This document shows positions 36,816 to 47,881 of a stretch of DNA of 64,000 nucleotides, one piece after another. Numbering within the stretch: the stretch's first letter is position 1; every line of letters starts with the position of its first letter. Under the pieces are notes generated by a model that made no database searches, had not been told where the DNA came from, and saw only the letters and a list, made by a program, of their open reading frames with translations. The DNA is from Lepturacanthus savala (Eukaryota; Chordata; Actinopteri; Scombriformes; Trichiuridae): assembly GCA_030544235.1 (NCBI GenBank), contig CM060470.1, forward strand, positions 26,563,098-26,627,097. Reading direction: 5' to 3'. The position numbers and the translations under genes are program-made.

Positions 36816-39800
36816 TTCAGGGGGTCACAAGACCCTAACAACTGTTGTTTACATGAGATAATAACAATGGTCAAGTAAAATGAATACATTCACAGGAACA
36901 CAACAGAGATTCAATACCTGGGACTCACTCCAATGTTTGACCAGAGCGATGTCTATGAACTAATGAAAGCAAAACGTCTTCCTATAAGATTACAAGTCCA
37001 GATGCGTTAATTCAGCACAAGAGAGAGAGAACAATGACCTGGATGAATGAGAATATTCACAGACAAATTTACTTAAATATTTCCATGTGATGCTCCTTCA
37101 TACGTCTCCTCCATTACATTTCAGAGGGCAATATTGTAGTTTCCACTAGATTTATTCTCCAGATGCAGATCTGACATATAATATTTTAATATTCATACTT
37201 TTTAAATTGTCATTTTATTTACATTTTTTTTAATACGGTATGCATAGGTGTATGGTGTATAAAGTTTGTTAAACAAACATGAGATACACATATAATATTG
37301 TGCAGTACATTTACTGCCAAACATACCAAAGTATCTTAAATTGGCCCCATATTGATACAACATTAAAATGCCTTGTAGAATGTTTTGTACTGATAAAAAC
37401 AAATTCTATAGTTTACTATAATAATATAACAGTTTCTGTAATAGGTACTTTGATTCTTTATGTACATTTTGCAGATAATACTGTACTTTTATTCAACTAC
37501 CATTTCACCTTCAGGATGTTTACTTATAATTGACAACAATATTTCTACTTTTACTGAAGTAAAGGATCTGATCTACTTCAACCACCACTGAAAATATATA
37601 CACTCATACAAATATAATACCTCTCAATCATCACTGATGACCACACACTTCACACGGTTACATGACAGGATTATATTTGAAAGAGTTTATATATTATGTT
37701 TAGAGAAATCCTGCCTGCTTTGCCTTTGAAGTGACACGCCAAGTCAGCTCTGACTGCAGGTAAGTGTTGGTTATGTTAAAATCTCATCCCTTTATCACTC
37801 AGCTACATTTTGAGGTGGACAGGGATACATGAATACCATTGAAGCACCACTTTTTCAGTTTTTGAAAGGTGAGTATAACATGACCCACTTCCCAAAACCA
37901 GCTCTGCCAGATGATTAGGTGGACAGAAATACCAAAAGGAACCCCTAATTATACAGTATTGTTCTGATAATATAGAGATGTAATGGTTATGGGGCTTTTA
38001 AAGGTGATGGAGAAAAATAGGACTCATGACATATATTTTCCTAAAATGTTCATAAATGTGTATTTTTGTATGAATGTACTTTTTCTCTGTCACAGTTGTG
38101 TGAAATTACACTTAAAGATTGATTGATTTGTTGATTGATTGAACTGCAAGTCATCTCATCTAGCTCCAGATAAACCTCTGAACAGGGTCAAAGGTGAAAA
38201 GAGCACAATGCCTTTTACCACTCATATGTACAATAGTATGTGTGCAGCTTTCTGCAATAAACACTCATCACCTACCAATGCCTCAGGTCCTTAAATCAAC
38301 CTAAACTTCCATGTAAAGTCTCTGTGAATGAATTGACATGAATGACTTTATTCAGCTCGGGTTTCCTTTCAAGTGTGTTTCATTGTAAAACAAAAAAGAC
38401 ATAAGCTGACCTGCACAGATACTATATCAGCAACTGTACTGTGTGTGCTATTCACACTTGTTGAAGGGTGGATTCATTTTGACACGAGATAAAACTCAGC
38501 TGAAGCTCCTGTCAGCCCTACTGACACTATTTCTGCTGTAAACTGAGCATCTATTTTTCTTATATTACATAATACAGAGTCTCAGATTCTATATTGTTGA
38601 CCACATTTCACACACTGGTAAAAACAGAATGTGAGGAAACACACTTCTTTGATGTAATCCATTTTAATTCATTTTACTTTTAAAGACTAGAGAGCTAGTA
38701 TAGTACAACATAAAAATACACAATCCAGCCAAGTACATTACGATATCACATAGTATATATTTATTAATACATTCTTATAATATGTAAAGAACAGAATTGT
38801 GATAAACAAATCATTAAATAATAACAAAAAAACATGTCCAACATAATACTGGTTTATATGATACAACAATGTTTAATAGTTGAATGTAGATATTAGTGAG
38901 AACAATAGTGAGAACCCCTAGAGACAAGATAAAATCAAAATGAGGAGTCTGATATAAAAGGAGCTCAGTTAAGCTTCTGGTATTGTGTTACCGTCCTGCC
39001 TCAATGGAAAGCATTTAAACAGAATTTTGTTTTGTTTGCCAGTTTCAAATTCCTGACATTTAAGATGAATTTCAGTAAAGAACTTGGTGCTCATGTGTTT
39101 ATACAGGCTACGGTGTATCATGAAGCAGATGTCAGTTTTTCTCAGCATGATAATTGTACATACTATTAGACAATCTATTAGAAGATCACTTCATAATGCA
39201 TTTACAGTGAACCTGATGGGGTCAAAATCCACAAACCTACTTCTGTGCAGAAATGTATTTCTATGATATGAATTAATATTAATATGAAGCTTCATTCATC
39301 CAAAGTGAGTCAAATCAAGAAGTTATCTTTCAATCCTATAGTATTTCTAGTTCCAAACTACCTCTTTTTGTTACTACATATTTAGTGTATAGTTTAACAG
39401 CTGTTGATCAAAGACCCTGCCCTCTATGTGTACTTTCTACTTTTCTCTTTGTTTGGTGGACAGGGTGTCTTAAATACACAGAAACAATGACAACAATTGT
39501 AAAATACAGGCAGATGGGAGGATCTCAAACACACCACACAAACTTAGAGTGGGTCAGAAGTCATGATTGAGATAGTTTTTATTTTGGATAAGATATTGTC
39601 TTAGATACTGTCTTTTAGGGAAATAACACATACTCTGCCTTTGAGTTATCAAAGAAACAAGCTGAGCTAATGTTAGTAGCAACTCCCATGATCCCATGCT
39701 GGTCCGTGACATCATCCACTCTGTTATTGGTTTGATTGAGTCCCCTAGAGGCACAAAATGACATGTTATGCATTTAGACTTAAAATAGCTATATCCTTTC

Positions 39801-39966
39801 TTTTAAGCCTTTATTATGTGCAATTGTGCTGTTACATATGCTGATGTGTATGAATGTATGAACACATTAAATTAGCCAAATTAATAATTATTATTGCCTA
39901 TTATTAGGCCAAAGTGGTGATGTGCAGTGGAAAAGTGACTCATAACAGATGCAGTGGTATAGTGTG

Positions 39967-40000
<34 letters not shown>

Positions 40001-40008
40001 TGTGTGTG
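39967..40008. repeat. (GT)n microsatellite
   Basis: A GT run with one GA interruption, upstream of dcun1d2. Confidence 0.95.
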
Positions 40009-40177
40009 TAGCCGAGTGTTAATCAGACTCTATGTGTAGTGTGATTGTATAGCTGAGTGTTAATCAGACTGTGTGCTCCTGTTTGTGCTGTTTTTTCTGT
40101 GAACATGTCATAACAAAGTAGTGTCAAACTTTGTCGCGTTCTTTAAGCAACAAAAGACTCATTTGAGGATATAAACG

Positions 40178-40180
<3 letters not shown>

Positions 40181-40230
<50 letters not shown>
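40181..40230. repeat. (ATT)n microsatellite
   Basis: About 16 tandem ATT units ending roughly 50 bases before the NRF1 site of dcun1d2. The poly-Asn frame on the other strand is a repeat artefact. Confidence 0.97.
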
Positions 40231-40232
<2 letters not shown>

Positions 40233-40280
40233 GTAATTTCTAAGTAGCAGCGACTGCAAACCTTTATCGTTCTGGCCGAC

Positions 40281-40298
40281 CACTTCCGCGCATGCGCA
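40281..40298. promoter_or_regulatory. NRF1 palindrome and ETS motif in the dcun1d2 promoter
   Basis: CGCGCATGCGCA at 40287-40298 matches the NRF1 consensus YGCGCAYGCGCR fully. CACTTCCG at 40281-40288 is an ETS-type core overlapping it. They lie about 50-65 bases upstream of the dcun1d2 start codon, a normal place for NRF1 in housekeeping promoters. Confidence 0.7.
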
Positions 40299-40347
40299 CA
40301 ATGAGCTATAATCGGGGTACCAAACTGGTCAAACAGCGGGTGTGAAA

Positions 40348-43300
40348 ATGGTAGGTAACCAAAATAAACAGAAACCCAGGCGCTGGTTTCGGTGCCGTGG
40401 TGGTTTACATGTCGGCCTGGCGTCGCATTATTAAAAGTTAACGTGTTGTCGCGTTTTGCCAAAAGCTCACAGTAAGCGGTTACTTGTGTTCGTTGCTGTT
40501 TCAGGGAAGGTCAGTTGATATTTTGAGAGCAGCTAGCTAGCTAGTTACATGTCCCTTTTTGGCAGTGTGGTAACTTCGACTGTGAGTAGGTCAGCCGTTC
40601 CACCTCAAAGACAGACAGAGTGAAATCCTGACATACTTAGAACCACACTGTCATTCTGTTCCCGTGGAATTATCCCCTTCGTTCATGTTAGTGAGACACT
40701 CGGGCTAATTTAGCTATCGTTAGCCAGTAGAAGTTACTAGCGTTAGCTGCTTGTATGTAACGTTAGACAATGCTAGCCTAATGTGACCCACCTGCACACA
40801 CATTAATCCGCCCTGTGTGGACACGTTTGACGTCGTGTTGTTGTGATCGCACCGGTTGGTGAAGTCAGAGCCAAAAGTCTTCAGTTTCAGGAAATGCTGC
40901 TTCTCGGTGAAGTGCAAGTGCTCACATAGCTCATATGAGAAGATGGTGTTGTGGTTTCTCCAGGGAAGGGGTAGGCAACGCTGGTCCAAGAGAGCCGCTG
41001 TGGGTGCAGGCTTTTGTTCCAACCAAGCGGTAATGCACTTGATTTTACCAATAAAGGTCCTTAACAAGGACTCTATTAGTAGAATGACGCGTGTAATTGC
41101 TTGGTTGGAATAAAAGCCTGCACAGCGGCTCTCTAGGACTAGGAGCGGTGAACCCTGCTCCAGGGGCAGTCAGAGCTGAGGGATATTTCTGAACAATATG
41201 AACAGCGCTTAGTTTAACTTTGATTGGTCTAACTTATTGATTTATCATTGATCTAAATATAGCAGTAAAGGTTTCCTAGAGATTAAAATCACAACTTCTC
41301 GTTGTTTGTTCAACCAATAGTCCAAACTACAAACAGACTTACCGTCAGAGCAGCTGAAATCAGTTGGCAGTTTACAATAAAAGCTAATTCAATAATAATA
41401 ATACACTTTTTGTATAATACCTTTCATACAGAAATGCAATGGATTCTTATATGAACCCCTCTTATATGAAAGATTCGCTGGTATTTCTGCTTAAAACTGA
41501 TTTTAAAAAGGTTTAACAAATCTTATGAAAACATGTTTCCAATTCCAAATATACAGTCTAAAACAGTTTCAATACTAAAGTGTCCAATATCCTGTCATTA
41601 GATATATTTTTTTAATATTGCCAACTATTCCTGTACTGGTGCTTGCGTTACACTCCAGACTTGTTGCACCTCTAGGTCCTGATGCTGGCATCCCATTTCT
41701 GTGCTCATGTTACATCTATGACTAGTGATCTGAGAGGCCCTCTGGGGTACAGCATGTGCTTTGAAAATCCACAACATCCCCCTTCAGAAAAGCCCATGTT
41801 GCCATTGGGCAGGGCATGATCACTACAGCAGCTTCTTGGCTCAGCAGTAATGATGTGTGTTTGTTAGTGTAACAGACTAACCTCTTGAAATATGTGTCTC
41901 GAGTGTCTTTGGGTGTCTCCCGGTCTTTCTTGTCGTCTTCACCGTTGCCTGAATGCCTGTAGAAGTGTGCGTCTCACTGTGTGTGCTTGTCTGCGTCTCA
42001 TTTTGTGTTTGCGTGTTGTTGTCAGTGCTTACTGGTCTGGTCACACCCGTGTCTGACTTGCCCTGTCCTGTACTTGTGCAGCATAAGCTGAAGTCTTCGC
42101 AGAGGGACAAGGTACGGCAGTTCATGTCCTTCACACAGGCTGGGGAGAAGACAGCCGTGTACTGCCTCACACAGAATGACTGGAAACTAGAAGTTGCCAC
42201 CGACAACTACTTTCAGAACCCAGATCTCTACTGTAAAGAATCCATGAAAACTTCAGTTGACCGGAAAAAGCTAGAGCAGCTCTACAATCGCTACAAAGGT
42301 AAGTGGTTTTTACACTGTAATATGTACTTGGGTAGATTTATTCCAAAATGGATTGTATTCCTAATAAGTTCTAGGCACCACTTTGTTTGCAAAAAGTGTT
42401 TTTCCCCCCTGTTGTTCTATCGAATAGATCCCCAGGATGAGAATAAGATTGGAATTGACGGGATCCAGCAGTTCTGTGATGACCTCTCACTGGATCCGGC
42501 CAGCATCACTGTGCTGGTCGTCGCATGGAAGTTTCGTGCTGCCACTCAGTGCGAGTTCACCAAAAAGGAGTTCCTGGATGGAATGACAGAGCTGGGGTGA
42601 GTGTCCACATCCACAGCATGTGACATGCACTGAAGTTACATAAACACTGTGCCTGAAGTGTCTTTGCATGGTGCTTCTATTAGTGCAGCCCCAGGGAGGG
42701 AAGGTTATCTATATATAGGACCTCAACCACAGCTTGAGTATTCTGTGTCTTCGTGGAAATGCTCAATGGAAGAGCTTAAGTATCTTCTGAGGGTTATTTA
42801 TCATCAGTATCAACATTGGCCATGGTGTCTGAGTAATATTTTTAAGTGTGTTTGTTTACATGTTGAAATTGTTTCTCTTCGTAGGTGTGACAGCCCAGAG
42901 AAACTGAAGGCCCTGTTGCCAAGATTAGAGCAAGAGCTCAAAGATAGCGGGAAATTCAAGGACTTCTACCAGTTCACCTTTAACTTCGCCAAAAATCCTG
43001 GACAAAAGGGTTTAGGTAAGAAGAGAGAAGATCAGAAAAACAGTAGAACGTAAAGCACTTTTCAGTGTCAGAATACATTACTTCGCTGGTTTGATCAAGT
43101 TAGTAAAGTGGCTTCTTTATGGCTTCACTGTGACATGACAAGATATTTACAGAAAGAGACAATGCCTGTGCGATATTTGGCACCTGGTGCACAAGAGGCT
43201 GGAGAGAGAGACAGCCAGCAAGTAAAAAATCAAGACGTCACTGAGACACCTCTGCTCCTCACAGTGAATCCACTGACTGTCAATTTTACCCTTTAATTTT

Positions 43301-44294
43301 ATTAGAGAATGAATTCTGCCGCCTGTTTTATATGATTTATAGGTCCAACAAGCACAGTCATTGAATGACAGGAATTCTATCTCCTCAGTCAAATGAAAAT
43401 TGTCTCTGTGTTTCCTAGTTCATTAGACGCTTTTTACAGTGCTGTTAAAAGGAAAGAGGACGTGTGCACATTTCACCTAAGAAAAGTAAAACATAACCAG
43501 TGTGCTTACATGGGATGTTTGTGTGCGTGTGTGTTTTTGTCTCTGCAGACTTGGAGATGGCCGTAGCCTACTGGAACCTGGTTCTGTCAGGACGATTTAA
43601 GTTCCTTGATCTTTGGAATAGATTCCTTTTGGTGAGTCAAAAAAGTGAAATTAAAAATCCACAGATCAAACATGTCAGATTGGTATCACACAACGCTGTC
43701 TGAGAATCTGCAATGATGTGACTGATCCACATGAAGCAGGCAGTTTCTTGTTAATGTCAGTATGAAAACTAAGTGTTTTTGCTATGAGTTACATTCACCG
43801 AGTTACAGGGTTTTTACAGGCAAAGCCATTGCAGTATAAGAAACCAGGTGGCATTTGTTTGGAAAGGAAACCTGCACAGAACAGAACACATGCTGGCATC
43901 ATCAGTGATGTGATCAGTGCATTGTAATGTTATGGCAAACCCTGTGTGAAATCTTGTATATACTGTACCTTGATGTTCACACTTGTCCATTTCAGGAACA
44001 CCATAAACGATCCATCCCAAAAGACACATGGAACCTATTGTTGGACTTTGGAAACATGATTGCAGACGACATGTCAAACTACGACGAGGAAGGTGAGTTT
44101 TAAAATTTCCTTCTGATTTAGTATTGATCCATTTTCTTTCAAGTTAATGCCATGAATGTGGACCTGTTCATTTAAATCCCTGTGACACTAATGATATCTT
44201 GGTTTATTTCTCAGGAGCATGGCCAGTCCTTATAGATGATTTTGTGGAATTCGCTCGACCAATTGTAACAGGATCAAAACGTAAAACTCTCTAA
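40348..44294 (+). CDS. dcun1d2: DCN1-like protein 2 (cullin neddylation co-E3)
   Basis: DCUN1D proteins bind cullins and the NEDD8 E2 and promote neddylation, activating cullin-RING ligases. Seven coding exons: 40348-40350 (only the ATG), 42082-42298, 42428-42596, 42885-43015, 43549-43631, 43996-44092 and 44215-44294; 780 nt, 259 aa, the length of human DCUN1D2. The N-terminus MHKLKSSQRDKVRQFM begins a UBA-like domain (about 8-45). The potentiating-neddylation (PONY) domain fills about 60-245, with IGVDGI-like IGIDGIQQFCDDL, WKFRAATQCEFTKKEFLDGM, FAKNPGQKGL, DLWNRFL, ADDMSNYDEEGAWPVLID and a C-terminus RKTL. The start was chosen because exon 2 opens with the family sequence HKLKSSQ, and the only upstream in-frame Met directly abutting a donor (ATG|GTAGGT) is at 40348. 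Candidate polyadenylation signals lie at 45072-45077 and 46267-46272. Confidence 0.97.
40966..41157. mobile_element. Palindromic hAT-like MITE (copy 2) with perfect 8-bp duplication
   Basis: A 192-bp relative of the element at 17886-18090. It begins AAGGGGTAGGCAACGCTGG and ends, reversed, CAGGGTTCACCGCTCC, with shared inner blocks (GTGGGTGCAGGCTTTTGTTC, CCAACCAAGC, and their inverted forms). It is flanked by perfect direct repeats CTCCAGGG at 40958-40965 and 41158-41165. It lies in the first intron of dcun1d2. Confidence 0.88.
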
Positions 44295-47200
44295 ATCAAA
44301 TCCCGACTCTGGAAAACCAGAACGTTGTTTCTTTTACAGTGACTTCATAGTTTTTTTTAAGACTTGTACAAAAAAAGTGAAAATTGTAGACATCAGAGAG
44401 AAAACAGAAGCACTCGAAACTGTCAGGAAATCGCCTTTCAGGGAGCTGAGTATAAACTACGAGAAGAAGAACTGGCCATATTTCTGCCCTCGTGAGACTG
44501 AGGCATTATATGGACATTTCCAGATCAACCTCTGTCTCTCCTGCTGGAATCTCAGCATCCTGGATGTACCTCTGCTCTGCTCCAGGAGGAGCACTGTCTG
44601 TGGGGATGGACACAGCACTGAGAGAAGGTTCACTGGCTGTGTGTACTCTAAAGAGACTGGAGAGGGAAAGCTGTGTTTGTTTTTAAGAATCTTCCTAGTT
44701 GGCTTTGTTTTGTTATATGAAGCTCTGAGTGACTGTGCAAAGTTCCCATGTCTTACTCTAACTTTGGGACAGAGTGCTCACTACACCAGCACCAACAGAA
44801 CTGTTGCAGTTTTTACTGTACATACTGTATCTATTGGGACAGTTTACAAAGAGAGCTATATGAAGAATAATATAAATATGTTCAATTTATAAATGCAAAA
44901 GATGATTCTTTTATGTACAGTCAATGCTAAGATCTCTAACAGGATGCCTCAATATTGTGGATGATATGCTGTTGGTATAATTGTTAGGTGGATCTGTCAT
45001 ATAATGGAGTCGTGAGCTTCTTATTGAAAGCATGTTAAACACATTTTATGTCACCTCAAGCTGGTTTCAGAAATAAATTTTCACTAAAGTAAAGGCAATG
45101 TTCTAATTTAGTTCTTGGTGCCCAGCAGTATAATCTCAGTCGAGAGTGATCTTGAATCCTAAATGTCCCTTCCACGTTTTTTTCTTTCAAAAGATAATTT
45201 TCATTTAACTGTTAAGAAAAGAGTTTTGGTTTCATCAGTTGATCCCTCTGAGACTATTCAGCAGCATTTAAGAGACATTTAAAGTTAAGAAAGTTACAGG
45301 CCCTTAGGATTGCATGGCACATATCTGTATGTTACAGCAGTGCAAAGCCCCTTAGTTCAGAAGCCAGGAAACTAAAAGGGGCACCGGCAAGATGACAAAG
45401 TAAGCCTTAAGAATAAATACCTGTCTGTTCAATATTTATGTTTCTGTTCAAGCCCATCTGTTCAGTGTTACTGAAGGTAGTGAAAAGTAGAATATATTGT
45501 TGATACACCATGTAAGTAGCCTAAGTATATTGTTCATTTAAGAAAGATGAATAAAGCATGAGTTTTTCCATAATCATACATGTATTTAGCTCTTTTGTTA
45601 TTGTTAAAACAGACAATGGGCGTAATTTCTATCACATGCAGTACATACGTACAGCTGCTTGAGAGTGGATTTGAACTATAATGATAGCCAGACAAATTAA
45701 TGTGACACTGGAACAAAGCTTTGATGTTACATTTTTCAGATTGGTTGTTAAGATTTTACAAGATTTTTCTTTAATAACTGGGAATGGTAATTGGGGTAGT
45801 GTGATAATGATGCTTTGTGGTAGAAAAAAACATATGAGTTAGCTACACATTGTTCACTGTCTTCATCATTTCCCTGTTTGCAGCTTTACTGTGTAATTTA
45901 AGTATTGGATCCGGATTTCTTTAGCCCAAAGTCTGGTGGTAAAATCATGACGTTTGTTTCTTTTCTTTTTATTCAATCAAAACCTCAAAGCCAAATGACT
46001 GTCATTCAGTGTATGTTGTTTGTTGTGATGCCATCTTTTGTTTAAATATTTTTTCTAAAATGTTCTTTTTAGTTATTTTATACAGCAGAAAGGATTGTTA
46101 AAGCCTCCACTAAAAACATGTTTGTTATTATTCTGTCACTTGGATGTTTGAACGTCAATGTGCAGAATGATGTGAAGTGCAGAGTTTTTGCATCACAACT
46201 AGTCTGGAACCAGTCAAGGATCAGCATACAACTTTGACATTGTGTGTCCAAGAGTTAAACTTCTGAAATAAAACATATTTGCATGTTCATCGATTCTAAG
46301 GAGGTGGAAGGAAAGTATGCCGTTTTAAAGATCCACTCCAGTTATGTATTAAAGACATATATACAATATTACAATATTCTGCTTTGAATAATAATACGTG
46401 CATTAAGTGTATTTTCTATCAAAAAGTATCATCACCTACTTAAAAAGGCACCAATTCAAATTTCCAGAACCCATAAATATGCAAATATATTTTAATTTCA
46501 GAAGTTCAACTTTTGTACACAAGATGCCCTTTACTTCACTGTAAAGTCCATTCTCAGTGTTTGTGCACTGGAGGCTTCACGTTTCCACATCACACTTGTT
46601 GAATATTGGCTCAAAACTTATGTCACAAATGCTCCCTAACATCAGATTCAGTGATTTTAGAGAAACTTTAGACTTTCAGCAGATAAATGTGAAAACAGCC
46701 TTTTAGTGTCAAAATATACATTCATATTCTGCACAGTGAAGCTCAAACATCAAACTGCAAGTACAAGAAGAAAACCATTTTTTGGAGGAGGATTTTCAGG
46801 ACTTGTAACCGCTTTTGTGTAAAAACGCATGACTCAGTACTCCAAACAGAGGATTATTAAACCTGTCTGAAGGTTTAACTCCACAGAAGAGAAGAACAGC
46901 AGCTGCAGTGGAGGATGCTCAGGTCATGTTTACTGTATTCACAGTGGTGGAAAATAGCAAAGGACTTTTACTCAAGTACTTTACTTAAATATACTTTTGA
47001 GGTACTTTACTTGACCATTTCCATGTACTTATACTTCCACTCCACTTCATTTCATTTATTTGGCAGCTTTAGTTACTTATCAGATGATTTGACATATTTT
47101 AATATTTTTATTGTTTAAAATGTCATTCTTTTGTTTTTTGAAAAATGTGTTATGCAAAGGTGCTATATAAAGTGTATTAAACAATGTGATACAAAATATA

Positions 47201-47881
47201 TGATGCAGTATATCAATAAAATGAGCACATTAAAATGTTCTCACATTTAGTGATAAAAGCAAATCATATTCTATTCTCATATAAGTCTATATAATTAGTC
47301 CTCTAAGCTGTTTTAAGTAAATTTTGCTGCTAATATTCATACTACACCTTTTGATTTCAGAACTTTTAGATATTTTAGATAACAGCATTTCTACATTTAC
47401 TTGCAGTAAGTAAATGATCTGAATGCTTCCTCCACCGCTGCTGTATTGTTTCTGGAAATTATTTTCCAAAAACCATACAGTTTATTTGCAGTTAAGGGAT
47501 TTCTAAACGTAATGTATAAAATAAATGAAATACCTGTTGCTAGGACTATTAGTACTACTTCTACTAACACAGCTGCTGCTAGTCAGCTCCACCACATATG
47601 TATATACCAGATATTACAATGTGCAAGCTAACATTTACTGTCTCTCTTCCTCCAATTGTTTTTCCTGCAAATAAAGGTCATACCTGTGGACCTGGGTGTT
47701 TCTTAACCTAGCCCCTCCCCTCAGTAAATGCTGTAAGGTGAGACATTTGAAACTCAGGCTGCTTTGTTATTTACCTTGACAGCAGTTGGATGTTTTACGA
47801 GGACAAAAAATGAAATAACCTCAGCAGTGCAGATTATTTATAGCCGTGGTGGACTACTGTACCTGCAGAACTTTGCACACA
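44295..47881. other. Spacer between dcun1d2 and grtp1; ADPRHL1 slot without ADPRHL1
   Basis: The first 0.8-2 kb is dcun1d2 3' untranslated region. Human ADPRHL1 lies between GRTP1 and DCUN1D2, but no ADP-ribosylhydrolase-like exon is visible on either strand. The rest is AT-rich and contains no feature I can name. The GRTP1 leader is expected just before 47882. Confidence 0.6.

Larger units (their letters stand above)
35850..40270. other. Spacer between tfdp1 and dcun1d2; TMCO3 slot without TMCO3
   Basis: Divergent spacer between tfdp1 (minus) and dcun1d2 (plus). In human, TMCO3 separates these genes, but no cation/proton-exchanger-like exon is visible. Contents are AT-rich DNA, a retroelement fragment near 36.5 kb, a GT run and an ATT run. 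Confidence 0.6.

Noticed and set aside
40124..40462. Poly-Asn protein on the minus strand
   Set aside because: It is a translation of the ATT microsatellite in the dcun1d2 promoter region.
41953..42600. Long plus-strand frame running from intron into dcun1d2 exons 2-3
   Set aside because: Its first 43 residues are Val/Cys-rich intron translation. Exon 2 begins exactly with the family sequence after a TGTGCAG acceptor, so the upstream Met is not the start.
44377..44892. A 171-aa frame after dcun1d2
   Set aside because: It lies in the 3' untranslated region behind the stop codon, with no family resemblance, and composition is like noncoding DNA.
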